Shown here: positions 1 to 9,634 of the stretch, in pieces
Position numbering within the stretch: position 1 is the first letter of the stretch
Layout of the letters: each line of letters starts with the position of its first letter
Assembly: GCA_965230375.1 (NCBI GenBank)
Contig: CBDDKU010000002.1
Location: 62,001 to 126,000 of the forward strand
Length of the DNA stretch: 64,000 nucleotides
Direction: 5' to 3'
Source of the DNA: CBDDKU01 sp965230375
GTDB taxonomy: Bacteria > Bacteroidota > Bacteroidia > Flavobacteriales_D > Cryomorphaceae
Program-made: the position numbers and the translations under genes
The notes under the pieces: generated by a model
Told to the model about the DNA's origin: nothing
The model's database searches: none
What the model saw: the letters and a program-made list of their open reading frames with translations, nothing else

Positions 1-1
1 T

Positions 2-1153
2 GAGTACATCATCACTTCAGTGAGTGATGCCAACTGTTCTGGAATTGCCTTGGATGGTGATGCTTCGCTCGTAGTAAATCCTATTCCCGATGCAAGTCTG
101 ATGTCAGATGTATCAGCTTTCTGCCTCGGTCAAGAAGTGGAAGTAGACATTGAATTAGAAGGAAATGCGCCATTCACTTTGACCTACGTCTTAGATGGTG
201 ACACAATTACTCAAGAAGGTATATCGGGTGGATTAACCCGAACGTTGATTCCCGATGGTCCTATCAACGCAGAACTGCTCTTTATTGAAGATAGTTCAAA
301 CCCAACTTGTAGTACAGATCTGAACGAAACATTATACGTGGACGCTCAGACCTTACCAAATGCTCCAGTATTGCAAGACGATTCGCTTTGTCTCGCTAAC
401 GGACCAATACAGATTGGAGTTTTGGCCGCACCAGGTTTATCATACGAGTGGATGCCAGAAGAACGACTTTCTGATCCGAAGATTCCGAACCCGATTTTCA
501 CTCCTGGAGCTATTGGGCCAGCGCCTAAAGAATTCACTTACGTGATTACGGCTACTGATGGTGAATGTTCAGCTTCAGATACGATGACAGTAACTGTAGA
601 TCCAGGACCAACTGCGAGATTCTCTTGGTCACCAGATCCGGTACTCTCGGAAGACACCGAAGTGTTCTTCCAGAACAACACAATCGGTTATGACAACATG
701 ATCTACTTCTGGGAGTTTGACACGCTAGGAACTACCGAAGTCGAGAATCCAAGCTTTAAGTTTCCTGATGGTATCAATGATGACTACCTCATCAGTCTGA
801 CAGCCATTGATCTAAACACAGGTTGTATGGATGATGCCACAGAACTTCTCACCGTTGAGCCAGATCTATTGATGTATGTGCCAAACGCCTTTACACCTGA
901 TGAAGATGGCTTGAATGACGTATGGGGACCTATAATGAAGAATATCGACCCAGATGATTACAGACTTACTGTAATGGATCGATTCGGTCAAATAATTTTC
1001 GAAACAAGAGACCCCGAACAGAAGTGGAATGGAAGCATTAACGGTGGAGACCACTACGCTCGTCCTGACCTCTATATCTGGCTGATAGAAACCAAGAATG
1101 TGCTAACATTAGATGAAGTTGAATTCTCAGGAAAAGTTCAATTGATCAGATAA
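2..1153 (+). CDS. C-terminal part of a secreted protein with PKD-like and T9SS type B sorting domains (5' partial)
   Basis: The frame is open from base 2, so the gene begins outside the window; the GTG at 20 is only an internal codon. What remains is extracellular-type sequence: Ig/PKD-like modules (the clearest at about 595-870, with the FWEFD turn typical of PKD folds) and a C-terminal domain from about 870 with the VPNAFTPDEDGLND motif and final GKVQLIR. That domain is the gliding-motility-associated C-terminal domain, the T9SS type B signal that takes cargo across the outer membrane. It is followed by two larger proteins with the same kind of terminus, so it belongs to a cluster of surface or secreted proteins. 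The substrate or adhesion target cannot be told from this fragment. Confidence 0.85.
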   Translation, partial: EYIITSVSDANCSGIALDGDASLVVNPIPDASLMSDVSAFCLGQEVEVDIELEGNAPFTLTYVLDGDTITQEGISGGLTRTLIPDGPINAELLFIEDSSNPTCSTDLNETLYVDAQTLPNAPVLQDDSLCLANGPIQIGVLAAPGLSYEWMPEERLSDPKIPNPIFTPGAIGPAPKEFTYVITATDGECSASDTMTVTVDPGPTARFSWSPDPVLSEDTEVFFQNNTIGYDNMIYFWEFDTLGTTEVENPSFKFPDGINDDYLISLTAIDLNTGCMDDATELLTVEPDLLMYVPNAFTPDEDGLNDVWGPIMKNIDPDDYRLTVMDRFGQIIFETRDPEQKWNGSINGGDHYARPDLYIWLIETKNVLTLDEVEFSGKVQLIR

Positions 1154-1177
1154 TCACATTATTTTTGCATTGAAAAC

Positions 1178-1207
1178 AACTAGGACGATAGTTTTATCGT
1201 CCTAGTT
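1178..1207 (+). terminator. Hairpin with 13-bp perfect stem, probable terminator
   Basis: Arms 1178-1190 and 1195-1207 are perfectly complementary around a GTTT loop and are followed by a T-rich stretch. It lies between two large codirectional genes. A TATTTTTG box at 1160-1167 matches the Bacteroidota -7 element just upstream, so the hairpin could instead form at the 5' end of a transcript for the downstream gene; I favour a terminator for the upstream gene. Confidence 0.6.
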
Positions 1208-1226
1208 TTATTTGAAACCAATTTTT

Positions 1227-4200
1227 ATGAAACAGCTATTCGCATTAGCATTAGCGCTAATGAGCTTATCATCTTTCGCACAGCAAACTGACATTTCGTT
1301 TTCACCGGGAAACAACGGCCAAACTTTCAACACCTGCAACGGGTTTGTTATTGATTCAGGTGGTCAAGGTGGAACGGGCTATAGCGACAACGAGTTCTTT
1401 ACTATCACTATCTGTCCAGATACGATCACTACTGGAGATAACAGTCTGTACATTACTACAACATTCAACTTATTCGACCTGGATGATACCAACCTCGGTA
1501 CTCAACAAAATCCAGACATGGATTATATGGCTGTTTACGATGGAACGAGTACAGCTGCTTCAACCCTTGGAACTTATAATACAGATGAACTTCAAAATGT
1601 GTCAATCGCAGCAACTACCAACAATGGTTCAGGTTGTTTGACCTTCGTTTTCTACTCAAACGCACAAGGGAGTGGACAATTCACGGCAAGTGCCACTTGC
1701 ACCCAACCATGTGTTCCACCTACAGCTAGTGCATTTATTGTAGATGCCCCTGCTCCAGATTCTATCGCTGTTTGTGTTGGAGAACAAATTACGTTTGACG
1801 GCTCAGCTTCGGTAGCGGGTGATGGATTTGCTATTACAGAGTACTCATGGAATTTTATCGACGGGACGATTGATAATACAAGCGGTGCAGTCGTTACTCA
1901 CGCTTTTGAAAATACAGGATATTACGATGTACAACTCACGCTAACGGATAACAACACCGATAACGTTTGCAACAACTTGAACGTCGTTCCGCTTAAAGTA
2001 TTCGTATCCAATTACCCTACATATTACCAGTTTCCTGACGATATGACAATCTGTACTGGTGAGGAAGTTGACTTAATTGGAATTATGCCCGGCCCAGATG
2101 GTTTTGGACAGTATGACAGTACCTGGACAGGTTTCCCTGGTAGTAACGCTGTAGATGATGGTTGCTTACCCGATACGCTTCTGGGTATTTCACAGTCTAT
2201 TCCAATTACGTACACAGAATTTGACCCATCAGCCACTATTGAAGACGTTGATGATATTGTGGATATTTGTCTCAACATGGAGCACTCGTTTATGGGTGAC
2301 TTGGTCATTCAGCTCAGCTGCCCAGATGGAACTACAATCAATTTGCAGACTCAAGGTGGGGGTGGAACGCAAATTGGAGTTCCAGATCAAGCAGATAACG
2401 TAGACTGTGTAAACCAAACAGGTATTGGTGAAGGTTGGACCTATTGCTGGGACAACAATGCCACCGAAACATGGACCGACTGGGTGAATGGTGCCGGAGG
2501 GTTTGGAAATACCCTTCCCGAAGGAACTTATGCATCCGTAGATCCACTTTCAGATTTGATCGGTTGTCCACTTCAAGGTACCTGGCAGATCACAGTGATC
2601 GATAACTGGGCTGCAGATGATGGAACAATTTTCGAGTTCGGTGTGACTTTCGATCCATCTTTCTACCCGGACATCATCGAGTTTACTAATACTATTGGAG
2701 AAGATGCGGATTCTTCTTACTGGGACTTAAGTGATCCATGGATCACGGACAATACGGATGATTTAAATCAAATCACGATCCAACCTGACCAAGTCGGTAC
2801 ATTCGAGTACAACTACTACGTTGTAAACAACTTTGGGTGTGATTTCGACAGCACAGTTACAGTAGAAGTGATTGAAGGACCAGAAATTACTGCAGGTCCT
2901 GACATGACAGTATGTGAAGACCCTGTGACCCTACAAGGTGCTATTGTTGGTGGCCCTGTTCCTACATGTGGTGGGGACGCAGGAACATATAATTACTGCT
3001 ATGAAAACAATGATCAGCTCGTTGTAACCTATTGCCCAGACAACCCTGGAGATGGAATAACGCTCATGCAAATGGAGTTCGTCCAAGGTCAGATGGATCT
3101 ATGGGGTGACTGGATAACAATTTACGATGGCGATAGTCAATTTGCACCCTGGCTTGCAGGGCCAAATACAGATGACATGGCCGGGTTGGTTTTTACTGCT
3201 ACCGAAAATAATGCGACCGGTTGCCTTACGTTCGTTTTGAATAGCGATGGTGTGAATAGTTGCGACGATGGAACTTTTGAAGAGTGGATCGTCAATGTTT
3301 CTTGTGTTGCTGCTGACGATGGAATGGTTTGGGAATGGACACCTGCTACTGGTTTATCAGACCCGAACGCACAGACCCCAAGTAGTCTGGTTGATCAAGC
3401 GACTGAGTATACTTTAACTGCCTACCCTGTAGGATTTCCTGGATGTGCTCAAACCGATCAAGTTTTGATCGCACCTGATGCAGAAGCTGATCCTGGTCTT
3501 GATACAGATTCAATCCTCTGCTATAATTCTCCGATCAGTTTCCTAATTGATTATTTGGAGGGTACTCCAGCGCCAGGTGGAGTATGGACGGATGAGAATG
3601 GAGATGTGGTACCGAACCAATTCAATCCTACCGCCTTTCCTAACGGGACAACTTTCACTTATACTTACACCGTTGGCAACGGAACATGTGAAGGTCAATC
3701 AGAGTTGAATGTTACTGTTCTAGACGCCTTGAATGCCAATTGTTGCCAAACCAATGCCGTGGCTGGTGACGATGCTTACCCGTGTGCATTGAGCTATGAG
3801 CTTCAAGCCGAATCTCCCGTTGGACAAGGTACTTGGACTGGTCCAGAAGGTGTTACATTTAGTGACATTCACGACCCTAATGCCATTGCTTCGATGGAAG
3901 CACCGGGCGGAGTTGTTACATTGACTTGGACTGACGACAACGGTTTCCTTTGTTCGGAATCAGACGAAGTGGAAGTGACATTCTCAGAACCAGTTTCGCT
4001 TTTGGTTGTTCCTGAAGATGCACTTTGTTACAATCAGGCATCAGGTACTGCTATTGGAGTGGCCAGCGGTGGTACTGTGACGAATGGATTGTACAACTAT
4101 GATTGGGAAGAAATTGGCGTTGCTGGTATCATTCCACAAACGCGTGATTCCATTCCAGCTGGAACCTATCAAGTCAAGGTATGGGACAATGCCGGATGTA

Positions 4201-5018
4201 TTGACTCAACAACTTATACTATAAGTGAACCAAATCCTCAAGAAATCTTCATCACACAAGCGCCACCGAGATGTGCAGAAGAGTGTTCTGGTCGAATCGG
4301 AATTCGATCAGCCGGTGCAGTAGATTATAGTTTCGATGGTGGAAATACGTGGGTTGCTGACAGCATCTTCTATACTTGTGCGGGAGACTTTGATGTGATC
4401 GCTCGAAATGCCAACGGTTGTGAGATTTCTCAGCCCGTGAGCCTGGTTGATCCATTGGAGTTCAAAGCAGACTTCAACATCAACCCATTGCCTACTACAA
4501 TAAAAAACACGCGAATTACCTTCCAGGATATTTCAAGTCCCGGTCCAATTCACAGTTCTTATTTTGTGTTTGGAGAATACCCGGCCATTGGCGAAGCACA
4601 CGATCGCATTTCCATCTTCGAATTCCCTAAAGACACGGCAGGTATTTACCCAGTCACCCTTTTCTCTACGAGTGTAAATGGTTGTACTGATACCACTACC
4701 AAAAATGTGATCATCCACGATGACCTGATTTGGTACATTCCGAACAGTTTTACTCCCAATGAAGATGGTATCAACGATGTTTGGAGACCTGTAGGAAACA
4801 CGCTCGACATTCGCGATTTTGAAGTAACCATTCTCGATCGTTGGGGAGGAGAAGTTTTCCACACCAAAGACTATAATCAAGGTTGGAATGGAAGTTCGAA
4901 TAAAGGAGATGGTGAGCACTACTTACCTACAGGCGTCTATACCTATCTCATCAAGGTGTCGTCAGCTACTACAGAAGACAAAAGAGAGATTACAGGATTT
5001 ATAACCCTGATCAGATAA
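1227..5018 (+). CDS. Large secreted multidomain protein with T9SS type B sorting domain (paralogue A)
   Basis: A 1263-residue exported protein. The start is the ATG at 1227, which opens directly into a signal peptide ending SSFAQ; the TTG five codons upstream would spoil it. Domains in order: CUB-like region (about 20-160), PKD-like domain (about 163-261), proprotein-convertase P-domain-like region (about 331-478, motif NMEHSFMGDLVIQLSCPDG), second CUB-like region (about 578-694), further cysteine-containing Ig-like modules, and the type B sorting domain (about 1164-1263, motif YIPNSFTPNEDGIND). It is expected to be secreted by T9SS and kept at the cell surface. No catalytic domain is visible, so an adhesin or structural role is an inference. 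A close paralogue follows at 5805. Confidence 0.88.
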   Translation: MKQLFALALALMSLSSFAQQTDISFSPGNNGQTFNTCNGFVIDSGGQGGTGYSDNEFFTITICPDTITTGDNSLYITTTFNLFDLDDTNLGTQQNPDMDYMAVYDGTSTAASTLGTYNTDELQNVSIAATTNNGSGCLTFVFYSNAQGSGQFTASATCTQPCVPPTASAFIVDAPAPDSIAVCVGEQITFDGSASVAGDGFAITEYSWNFIDGTIDNTSGAVVTHAFENTGYYDVQLTLTDNNTDNVCNNLNVVPLKVFVSNYPTYYQFPDDMTICTGEEVDLIGIMPGPDGFGQYDSTWTGFPGSNAVDDGCLPDTLLGISQSIPITYTEFDPSATIEDVDDIVDICLNMEHSFMGDLVIQLSCPDGTTINLQTQGGGGTQIGVPDQADNVDCVNQTGIGEGWTYCWDNNATETWTDWVNGAGGFGNTLPEGTYASVDPLSDLIGCPLQGTWQITVIDNWAADDGTIFEFGVTFDPSFYPDIIEFTNTIGEDADSSYWDLSDPWITDNTDDLNQITIQPDQVGTFEYNYYVVNNFGCDFDSTVTVEVIEGPEITAGPDMTVCEDPVTLQGAIVGGPVPTCGGDAGTYNYCYENNDQLVVTYCPDNPGDGITLMQMEFVQGQMDLWGDWITIYDGDSQFAPWLAGPNTDDMAGLVFTATENNATGCLTFVLNSDGVNSCDDGTFEEWIVNVSCVAADDGMVWEWTPATGLSDPNAQTPSSLVDQATEYTLTAYPVGFPGCAQTDQVLIAPDAEADPGLDTDSILCYNSPISFLIDYLEGTPAPGGVWTDENGDVVPNQFNPTAFPNGTTFTYTYTVGNGTCEGQSELNVTVLDALNANCCQTNAVAGDDAYPCALSYELQAESPVGQGTWTGPEGVTFSDIHDPNAIASMEAPGGVVTLTWTDDNGFLCSESDEVEVTFSEPVSLLVVPEDALCYNQASGTAIGVASGGTVTNGLYNYDWEEIGVAGIIPQTRDSIPAGTYQVKVWDNAGCIDSTTYTISEPNPQEIFITQAPPRCAEECSGRIGIRSAGAVDYSFDGGNTWVADSIFYTCAGDFDVIARNANGCEISQPVSLVDPLEFKADFNINPLPTTIKNTRITFQDISSPGPIHSSYFVFGEYPAIGEAHDRISIFEFPKDTAGIYPVTLFSTSVNGCTDTTTKNVIIHDDLIWYIPNSFTPNEDGINDVWRPVGNTLDIRDFEVTILDRWGGEVFHTKDYNQGWNGSSNKGDGEHYLPTGVYTYLIKVSSATTEDKREITGFITLIR

Positions 5019-5036
5019 AGTTCTAATTATTCCTGA

Positions 5037-5068
5037 AAGCCCCGAACTGCAATTCGGGGCTTTTTTTT
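5037..5068 (+). terminator. Rho-independent terminator
   Basis: A 10-bp GC-rich stem (arms 5037-5046 and 5053-5062) with loop CTGCAA is followed by a run of T. It lies 18 nt after the stop codon of the 1263-residue protein. Confidence 0.9.
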
Positions 5069-5344
5069 GTTCTAGAAAAGCTAGTGGTGTGAATATCATT
5101 ATGTGGCCATGATGGGTACAGCTTTTTAATCTGATTGTGATTGCCTATATTCAAAGGGTAAATGATACTGAAATGATGTTGTCCGTGGTGGAATTGACAT
5201 CGCTTATTGTTGCTCTGCTCTTTCCAAAACAAGAACTGTCTGGGTCTTGAATCCAACACCGATTTCGGTCTAACCGAAACTTGGACTCCTAGGGTACAAC
5301 TTTTTAGCTCAAAAAGCGTCAGTATCACAAAGAATTCAACGTAG
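5069..5344. other. Intergenic stretch without a supported gene
   Basis: Nothing here looks coding. The antisense ORF running through it crosses the terminator and the next gene's start, has no family resemblance and is discounted. A short perfect hairpin (7-bp arms TTTCGGT and ACCGAAA, 5263-5279, loop CTA) and a second weaker one with arms CTTTTT and AAAAAG around 5309-5325 precede the gene at 5345. They could be leader structures, but no known riboswitch is recognisable. Confidence 0.4.
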
Positions 5345-5773
5345 ATGAAAATATTCAAGTTGTCCTTTGCAATCGGAGCTATAGCGCTTTCGCTACAAGG
5401 TTTTAGCCAATCAGAATCAGATTACTCAGCCCTAGCCAGTTTTCTTCCGCAAGAAACTATTGATGACTTATCTCAAAACGATGTGCTGAGATACAAGCGT
5501 CTTGCGGTGACTAATCGGCATGCTTATTACATCAGTGAGATGGGAGAGAAAGATTGGCAATCTCTTCCAAGTGCTTTGGAAGTCCAGAAACTATATGAGA
5601 ATTTACCTGATCTAAGTCTTGACTTAATTCAAACTCAAGAGCTAAATCTCTTGGGTTATGAGTTTCAGCTCTTGTACGAAAAGTACACTTACTACAAACT
5701 GGATGATTCTGGTCAAGTGTTAGTGATCATGCCCCTTGAATTGCTTTATAAACGTGAAAATTTAGAAGAGTAA
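5345..5773 (+). CDS. Small exported protein of unknown function upstream of a T9SS type B protein
   Basis: This 142-residue protein starts at ATG 5345 with a clear signal peptide ending QGFSQ, so it should be exported to the periplasm or beyond. The mature part is acidic, rich in Leu, Tyr and Asp, predicted mostly helical, and has no cysteines, lipobox or sorting domain. I do not recognise the family. Its stop codon lies 31 nt before the ATG of the next gene (4 nt before an alternative ATG), so the two are almost certainly cotranscribed. A periplasmic partner or helper of that surface protein is a guess from context only. Confidence 0.75.
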   Translation: MKIFKLSFAIGAIALSLQGFSQSESDYSALASFLPQETIDDLSQNDVLRYKRLAVTNRHAYYISEMGEKDWQSLPSALEVQKLYENLPDLSLDLIQTQELNLLGYEFQLLYEKYTYYKLDDSGQVLVIMPLELLYKRENLEE

Positions 5774-5804
5774 GATTATGCTTATCAAAAGAAAAAATTA
5801 CGCA

Positions 5805-8800
5805 ATGAAGTCAATTTTAGCCTTCGCCTTTTGCCTTCTTACAATGAGCGGCTTCTCTCAGATATTCGTAATTCAAGACGGAACCGTCAATGGATGTGCT
5901 GGAGTTTTTGTCGATGATGGGAACGATCCGGTGTCAGGAGAAGGAGCACCTTATACACCAGGTAATAGCTATACTTTCACAATCTGTCCAGACGTTCCAG
6001 GTGATGTGATTTCAATCGATTTTGTCGCATTTGCCCTATTTACGTCGCCAAACCCAAACAATAGTGACTATTTATACATCTTCGATGGAGACAGCGATGC
6101 CGCGCCATCTATGGGAAGTTATACAGGTAATGACCTTCAGGGTCTGCCAGTAACTGGAACGGTCAATAACGATACAGGATGCCTGACTTTCGTATTCGTT
6201 TCTAACCCGAATGGTAGTGGAACATTTCCTGGATGGGAAGGGCTAATAGAATGTACAACACCATGTGCCACGCCTACATCTGCTTCTGAAATTCTCGACC
6301 CAGAACCACAAGGTGCCGAGCAATCGGTAGGTGTATGTCTTGGTGCCGAACTTACTTTCGGTGATGCAGGTTCTTTTGCTGAGCCTGGATTCAACCTCGA
6401 GTACTACATCTGGGATTTTGATGACGGAACAATTGATACCCTGGAAACACCTGCAGATGTAACACATACTTACAGCGAACCCGGTGAATACCTAGTCAGT
6501 CTTGCGGTAGTCGACAATAATGGTTGCAGGAGTTTGAACTTAGACCCACTGCAAGTCCTAGTAAGTACAATTCCAATTTTCAACACAGATTTTGAATCCC
6601 CTGTTTGTCTCGATGAGATTAATACCATTGATGCAAGTCCGATCCAAAGTGTGACTTGGACCGCTCTTCCACCGCAAGTAGCGGCTGGAGAAACTTATCT
6701 TGCAGATGGTGCCGGATTCTCGTACTCTTCTACCTTGACATTCGACTTTTTCGAAGCGGGTGCAACCTTGGATGACTGTTCTGACTTACTCGATGTTTTC
6801 ATCAATATGGAACACTCTTATCTCGGTGACTTGCAGATGTCTATCACTTGTCCGGATGGTACGAATGTCATCTTACTAGAATATCCGAATGGTGGTGGGA
6901 ACACCTATTTGGGAGAAGCAATAGATAATGGAGGAACAGATCCCGGAATTGGTTATGACTATGCCTGGGCCCCAGACGCTACAAATGGAAACTTACCTGA
7001 CGCGACCACCGTCCCTGTTGGAGGCGTGACCCCAGGTAACTCTGTTCCCTCTGGAACTTATCAGAGTGACTACGACATGTGTGACTTGGTTGGGTGTCCA
7101 CTCAATGGTGACTGGACGTTTAATGTTGTAGATAACCTTGCGATTGACAATGGGTACATTTTTGCCTGGGGTATCAATTTCAACCCTACCCTATTTCCAG
7201 ACATCACCACGTTTACTCCAGTTATAGGTCTACAGTCCGATTCGTCTTGGTGGGAAGGTCCGAACATCGTTAGTACATCTGCAGATGGGAATATATTGGA
7301 AGTAACTTATGATACTCCCGGCTTCTACGAATACACTTATTACGCTACAAATAACTTTGGTTGTACTTTCGATACGACAATCGTAGTAGAAGCCATGGAA
7401 GGTCCTGAAATTACAGCAGGTCCTGACTTGACTTATTGTGAAGATCCCGTTCAACTCCAAGCTGGTTTGGTAGGTGAGCCGCTTCCAGAATGTTCTAACG
7501 ACGCTGGAACATATTCTTATTGCTGGGAAAACAACGAAAATCTCGAGCTCACGTTCTGTCCTGATAACCCTGGAGACGGGATTACCATGATGCAAATTGA
7601 ATTTATTAGTGGGCAGCAAGATTTCTTTGATTTCGTGACTTTCTACAACGGAGATAATACCGGTGCACCGTTTCTGAGCTCTCCATGGACTTCCGACTTA
7701 GCTGGAACTGTGGTCGTTGCGGATAACGCAACAGGGTGTATAACATTCTTATTCCAACCTGATGGGACAGGAAGTTGTGAAGATGGAACTTATCCAGAAA
7801 TGGAAATAGTAGTAAGCTGTGTAGCTGCCGATGATGGAATGGTTTGGTCTTGGGAACCGCCTACAGGTCTATCAGCTACAAATGTTCAGAATCCCATGGC
7901 TGAAGTGAATCAAGCCACTGTGTATACAGTTACAGCATACCCGGAAGGGTTTCCGGGTTGTATCATCACAGATCAGGTAGTCGTTGCACCAGATGCACTT
8001 GCTGATCCAGGATTGACGACAGATTCGACACTCTGCTACAATTCACCTATTAGTTTTCTGATTGATTACCTAGATGGAAACCCGGCACCAGGCGGTGTTT
8101 GGACAGATGGAGCAGGTAACGTAGTGCCTGATGTATTCAACCCATCTGAATATCCCGATGGATTAAATACGACCTACACGTACACAGTTGGTAATGGTAC
8201 TTGCGAAGGACAATCAGAGTTAACTCTTGATGTCTTAGAGGCGACAAATGCTAACTGTTGTCAAACTAATGCAGTAGCCGGAGACGATGCATTCCCTTGT
8301 GAACTCACCTATCAATTACAGGCTGAGCCCGCGCTTGGTTTAGGTACTTGGACTGGCCCTGAAGGTGTGTCCTTTAGTGATATTCACGATCCAAATGCGA
8401 TCGCATCTATGGCTTCTCCGGGAGGTGTCGTAACACTGACTTGGACAGATGATAACGGATTCTTATGTTCTGAGTTCGACGAAGTGAACGTAACTTTTTC
8501 AGACCCTGTTTCATTGATCGTCGTTCCAGAAGACGCTTTATGCTACAATCAAAATAGCGGTACTGCAGTTGGTGTACCAAGCGGTGGTACCCCAACAAAT
8601 GGGCAATATGTATTTGACTGGGAGGAAAACGGATATCCGGGAATTATCCCTCAAACCAGAGACTCGTTGCCAGCTGGAACGTATCAGGTAAAAGTAACCG
8701 ATAGCGTAGGTTGTACAGATTCAACTCTTTACACCATCGGCGAACCTAATCCACAAGAAATATTCATTACGCAAGCCCCACCGAGATGTGCAGAGGAATG

Positions 8801-9533
8801 CTCTGGCCGAATTGGTATTAGATCACTTGGAGCTGTTGATTACAGCTTCGATGGCGGAATGACTTGGGTGCCAGATAGCGTTTCTTTCGTCTGCGCTGGA
8901 GATTTTGATGTCATTGCACGAAATGCAAATGGCTGTGAAATCAGCCAACCTGTTAGCCTGATTGATCCACCTGAGTTCGTGGCAGATTTTAATATCAACC
9001 CGCTACCAACAACTGTTAAAAATACCCGAATTACCTTCCAAGATATTTCGAGCCCTGGCCCGATTTACAGTTCGCACTTCGTGTTTGGTGAATATCCTGC
9101 ACTGGGTGAAGCTCACGACCGTATTTCTGTATTTGAATTTCCAAAGGATACAGCTGGAATTTACCCGGTTACCCTGTTTACCACCAGTGTGAATGGATGT
9201 ACGGATACAACAACGAAAGAAGTGATCATTCACGATGATCTCATTTGGTATATTCCAAATAGCTTTAGTCCCAACGAAGACGGGATTAACGATATCTGGA
9301 GACCTGTTGGAAATACGTTGGACATCAGAGATTACGAAGTCACAATTATGGACAGATGGGGTCGACAAGTGTTTAAGTCGAATGATTATGATGAAGGATG
9401 GAACGGAAGTTCTAACAAAGGAGATGGTGAGCATTACCTTGACACCGGTATCTATACCTATCTCATCAAAGTTTCGTCCGCCACAACGGAAGAGAAAAGA
9501 GAAATAACAGGGTTTATAACCTTGGTGCGATAA
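5805..9533 (+). CDS. Large secreted multidomain protein with T9SS type B sorting domain (paralogue B)
   Basis: A 1242-residue exported protein, collinear with the protein at 1227: CUB-like region (about 22-152), PKD-like domain, P-domain-like region (about 308-458, NMEHSYLGDLQMSITCPDG), second CUB-like region, cysteine-bearing Ig-like modules, and type B sorting domain (about 1143-1242, YIPNSFSPNEDGIND). I chose ATG 5805 because it leads straight into the signal peptide (ending SGFSQ); ATG 5778 adds nine mostly basic residues and remains possible. The last third is almost identical in protein to paralogue A, while codons differ widely at third positions. The upstream 142-residue gene is in the same transcription unit. 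No enzyme motif is visible. Confidence 0.88.
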   Translation: MKSILAFAFCLLTMSGFSQIFVIQDGTVNGCAGVFVDDGNDPVSGEGAPYTPGNSYTFTICPDVPGDVISIDFVAFALFTSPNPNNSDYLYIFDGDSDAAPSMGSYTGNDLQGLPVTGTVNNDTGCLTFVFVSNPNGSGTFPGWEGLIECTTPCATPTSASEILDPEPQGAEQSVGVCLGAELTFGDAGSFAEPGFNLEYYIWDFDDGTIDTLETPADVTHTYSEPGEYLVSLAVVDNNGCRSLNLDPLQVLVSTIPIFNTDFESPVCLDEINTIDASPIQSVTWTALPPQVAAGETYLADGAGFSYSSTLTFDFFEAGATLDDCSDLLDVFINMEHSYLGDLQMSITCPDGTNVILLEYPNGGGNTYLGEAIDNGGTDPGIGYDYAWAPDATNGNLPDATTVPVGGVTPGNSVPSGTYQSDYDMCDLVGCPLNGDWTFNVVDNLAIDNGYIFAWGINFNPTLFPDITTFTPVIGLQSDSSWWEGPNIVSTSADGNILEVTYDTPGFYEYTYYATNNFGCTFDTTIVVEAMEGPEITAGPDLTYCEDPVQLQAGLVGEPLPECSNDAGTYSYCWENNENLELTFCPDNPGDGITMMQIEFISGQQDFFDFVTFYNGDNTGAPFLSSPWTSDLAGTVVVADNATGCITFLFQPDGTGSCEDGTYPEMEIVVSCVAADDGMVWSWEPPTGLSATNVQNPMAEVNQATVYTVTAYPEGFPGCIITDQVVVAPDALADPGLTTDSTLCYNSPISFLIDYLDGNPAPGGVWTDGAGNVVPDVFNPSEYPDGLNTTYTYTVGNGTCEGQSELTLDVLEATNANCCQTNAVAGDDAFPCELTYQLQAEPALGLGTWTGPEGVSFSDIHDPNAIASMASPGGVVTLTWTDDNGFLCSEFDEVNVTFSDPVSLIVVPEDALCYNQNSGTAVGVPSGGTPTNGQYVFDWEENGYPGIIPQTRDSLPAGTYQVKVTDSVGCTDSTLYTIGEPNPQEIFITQAPPRCAEECSGRIGIRSLGAVDYSFDGGMTWVPDSVSFVCAGDFDVIARNANGCEISQPVSLIDPPEFVADFNINPLPTTVKNTRITFQDISSPGPIYSSHFVFGEYPALGEAHDRISVFEFPKDTAGIYPVTLFTTSVNGCTDTTTKEVIIHDDLIWYIPNSFSPNEDGINDIWRPVGNTLDIRDYEVTIMDRWGRQVFKSNDYDEGWNGSSNKGDGEHYLDTGIYTYLIKVSSATTEEKREITGFITLVR

Positions 9534-9553
9534 GCTAATAAAGAAGCAAATAG

Positions 9554-9591
9554 AGCCTCCCTGATCATAATTGTCAGGGAGGCTTTTTTTT
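9554..9591 (+). terminator. Rho-independent terminator
   Basis: An 11-bp stem (arms 9554-9564 and 9574-9584) with a 9-nt loop is followed by a T run. It ends the transcription unit of the T9SS type B paralogue B. Confidence 0.9.
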
Positions 9592-9634
9592 AAGCATTGG
9601 CAAATGACTATTTTCGCTCAAAACCTATCGGGAT

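Noticed and set aside
4533..4919. Antisense ORFs opposite the type B sorting domain (also seen at 9003-9434)
   Set aside because: They are mirror shadows of the conserved domain, appearing at the same place in both paralogues.
5023..5358. Antisense ORF of 111 codons between the two T9SS type B units
   Set aside because: It runs through a strong terminator and over the start of the next gene, and its product shows no family features.
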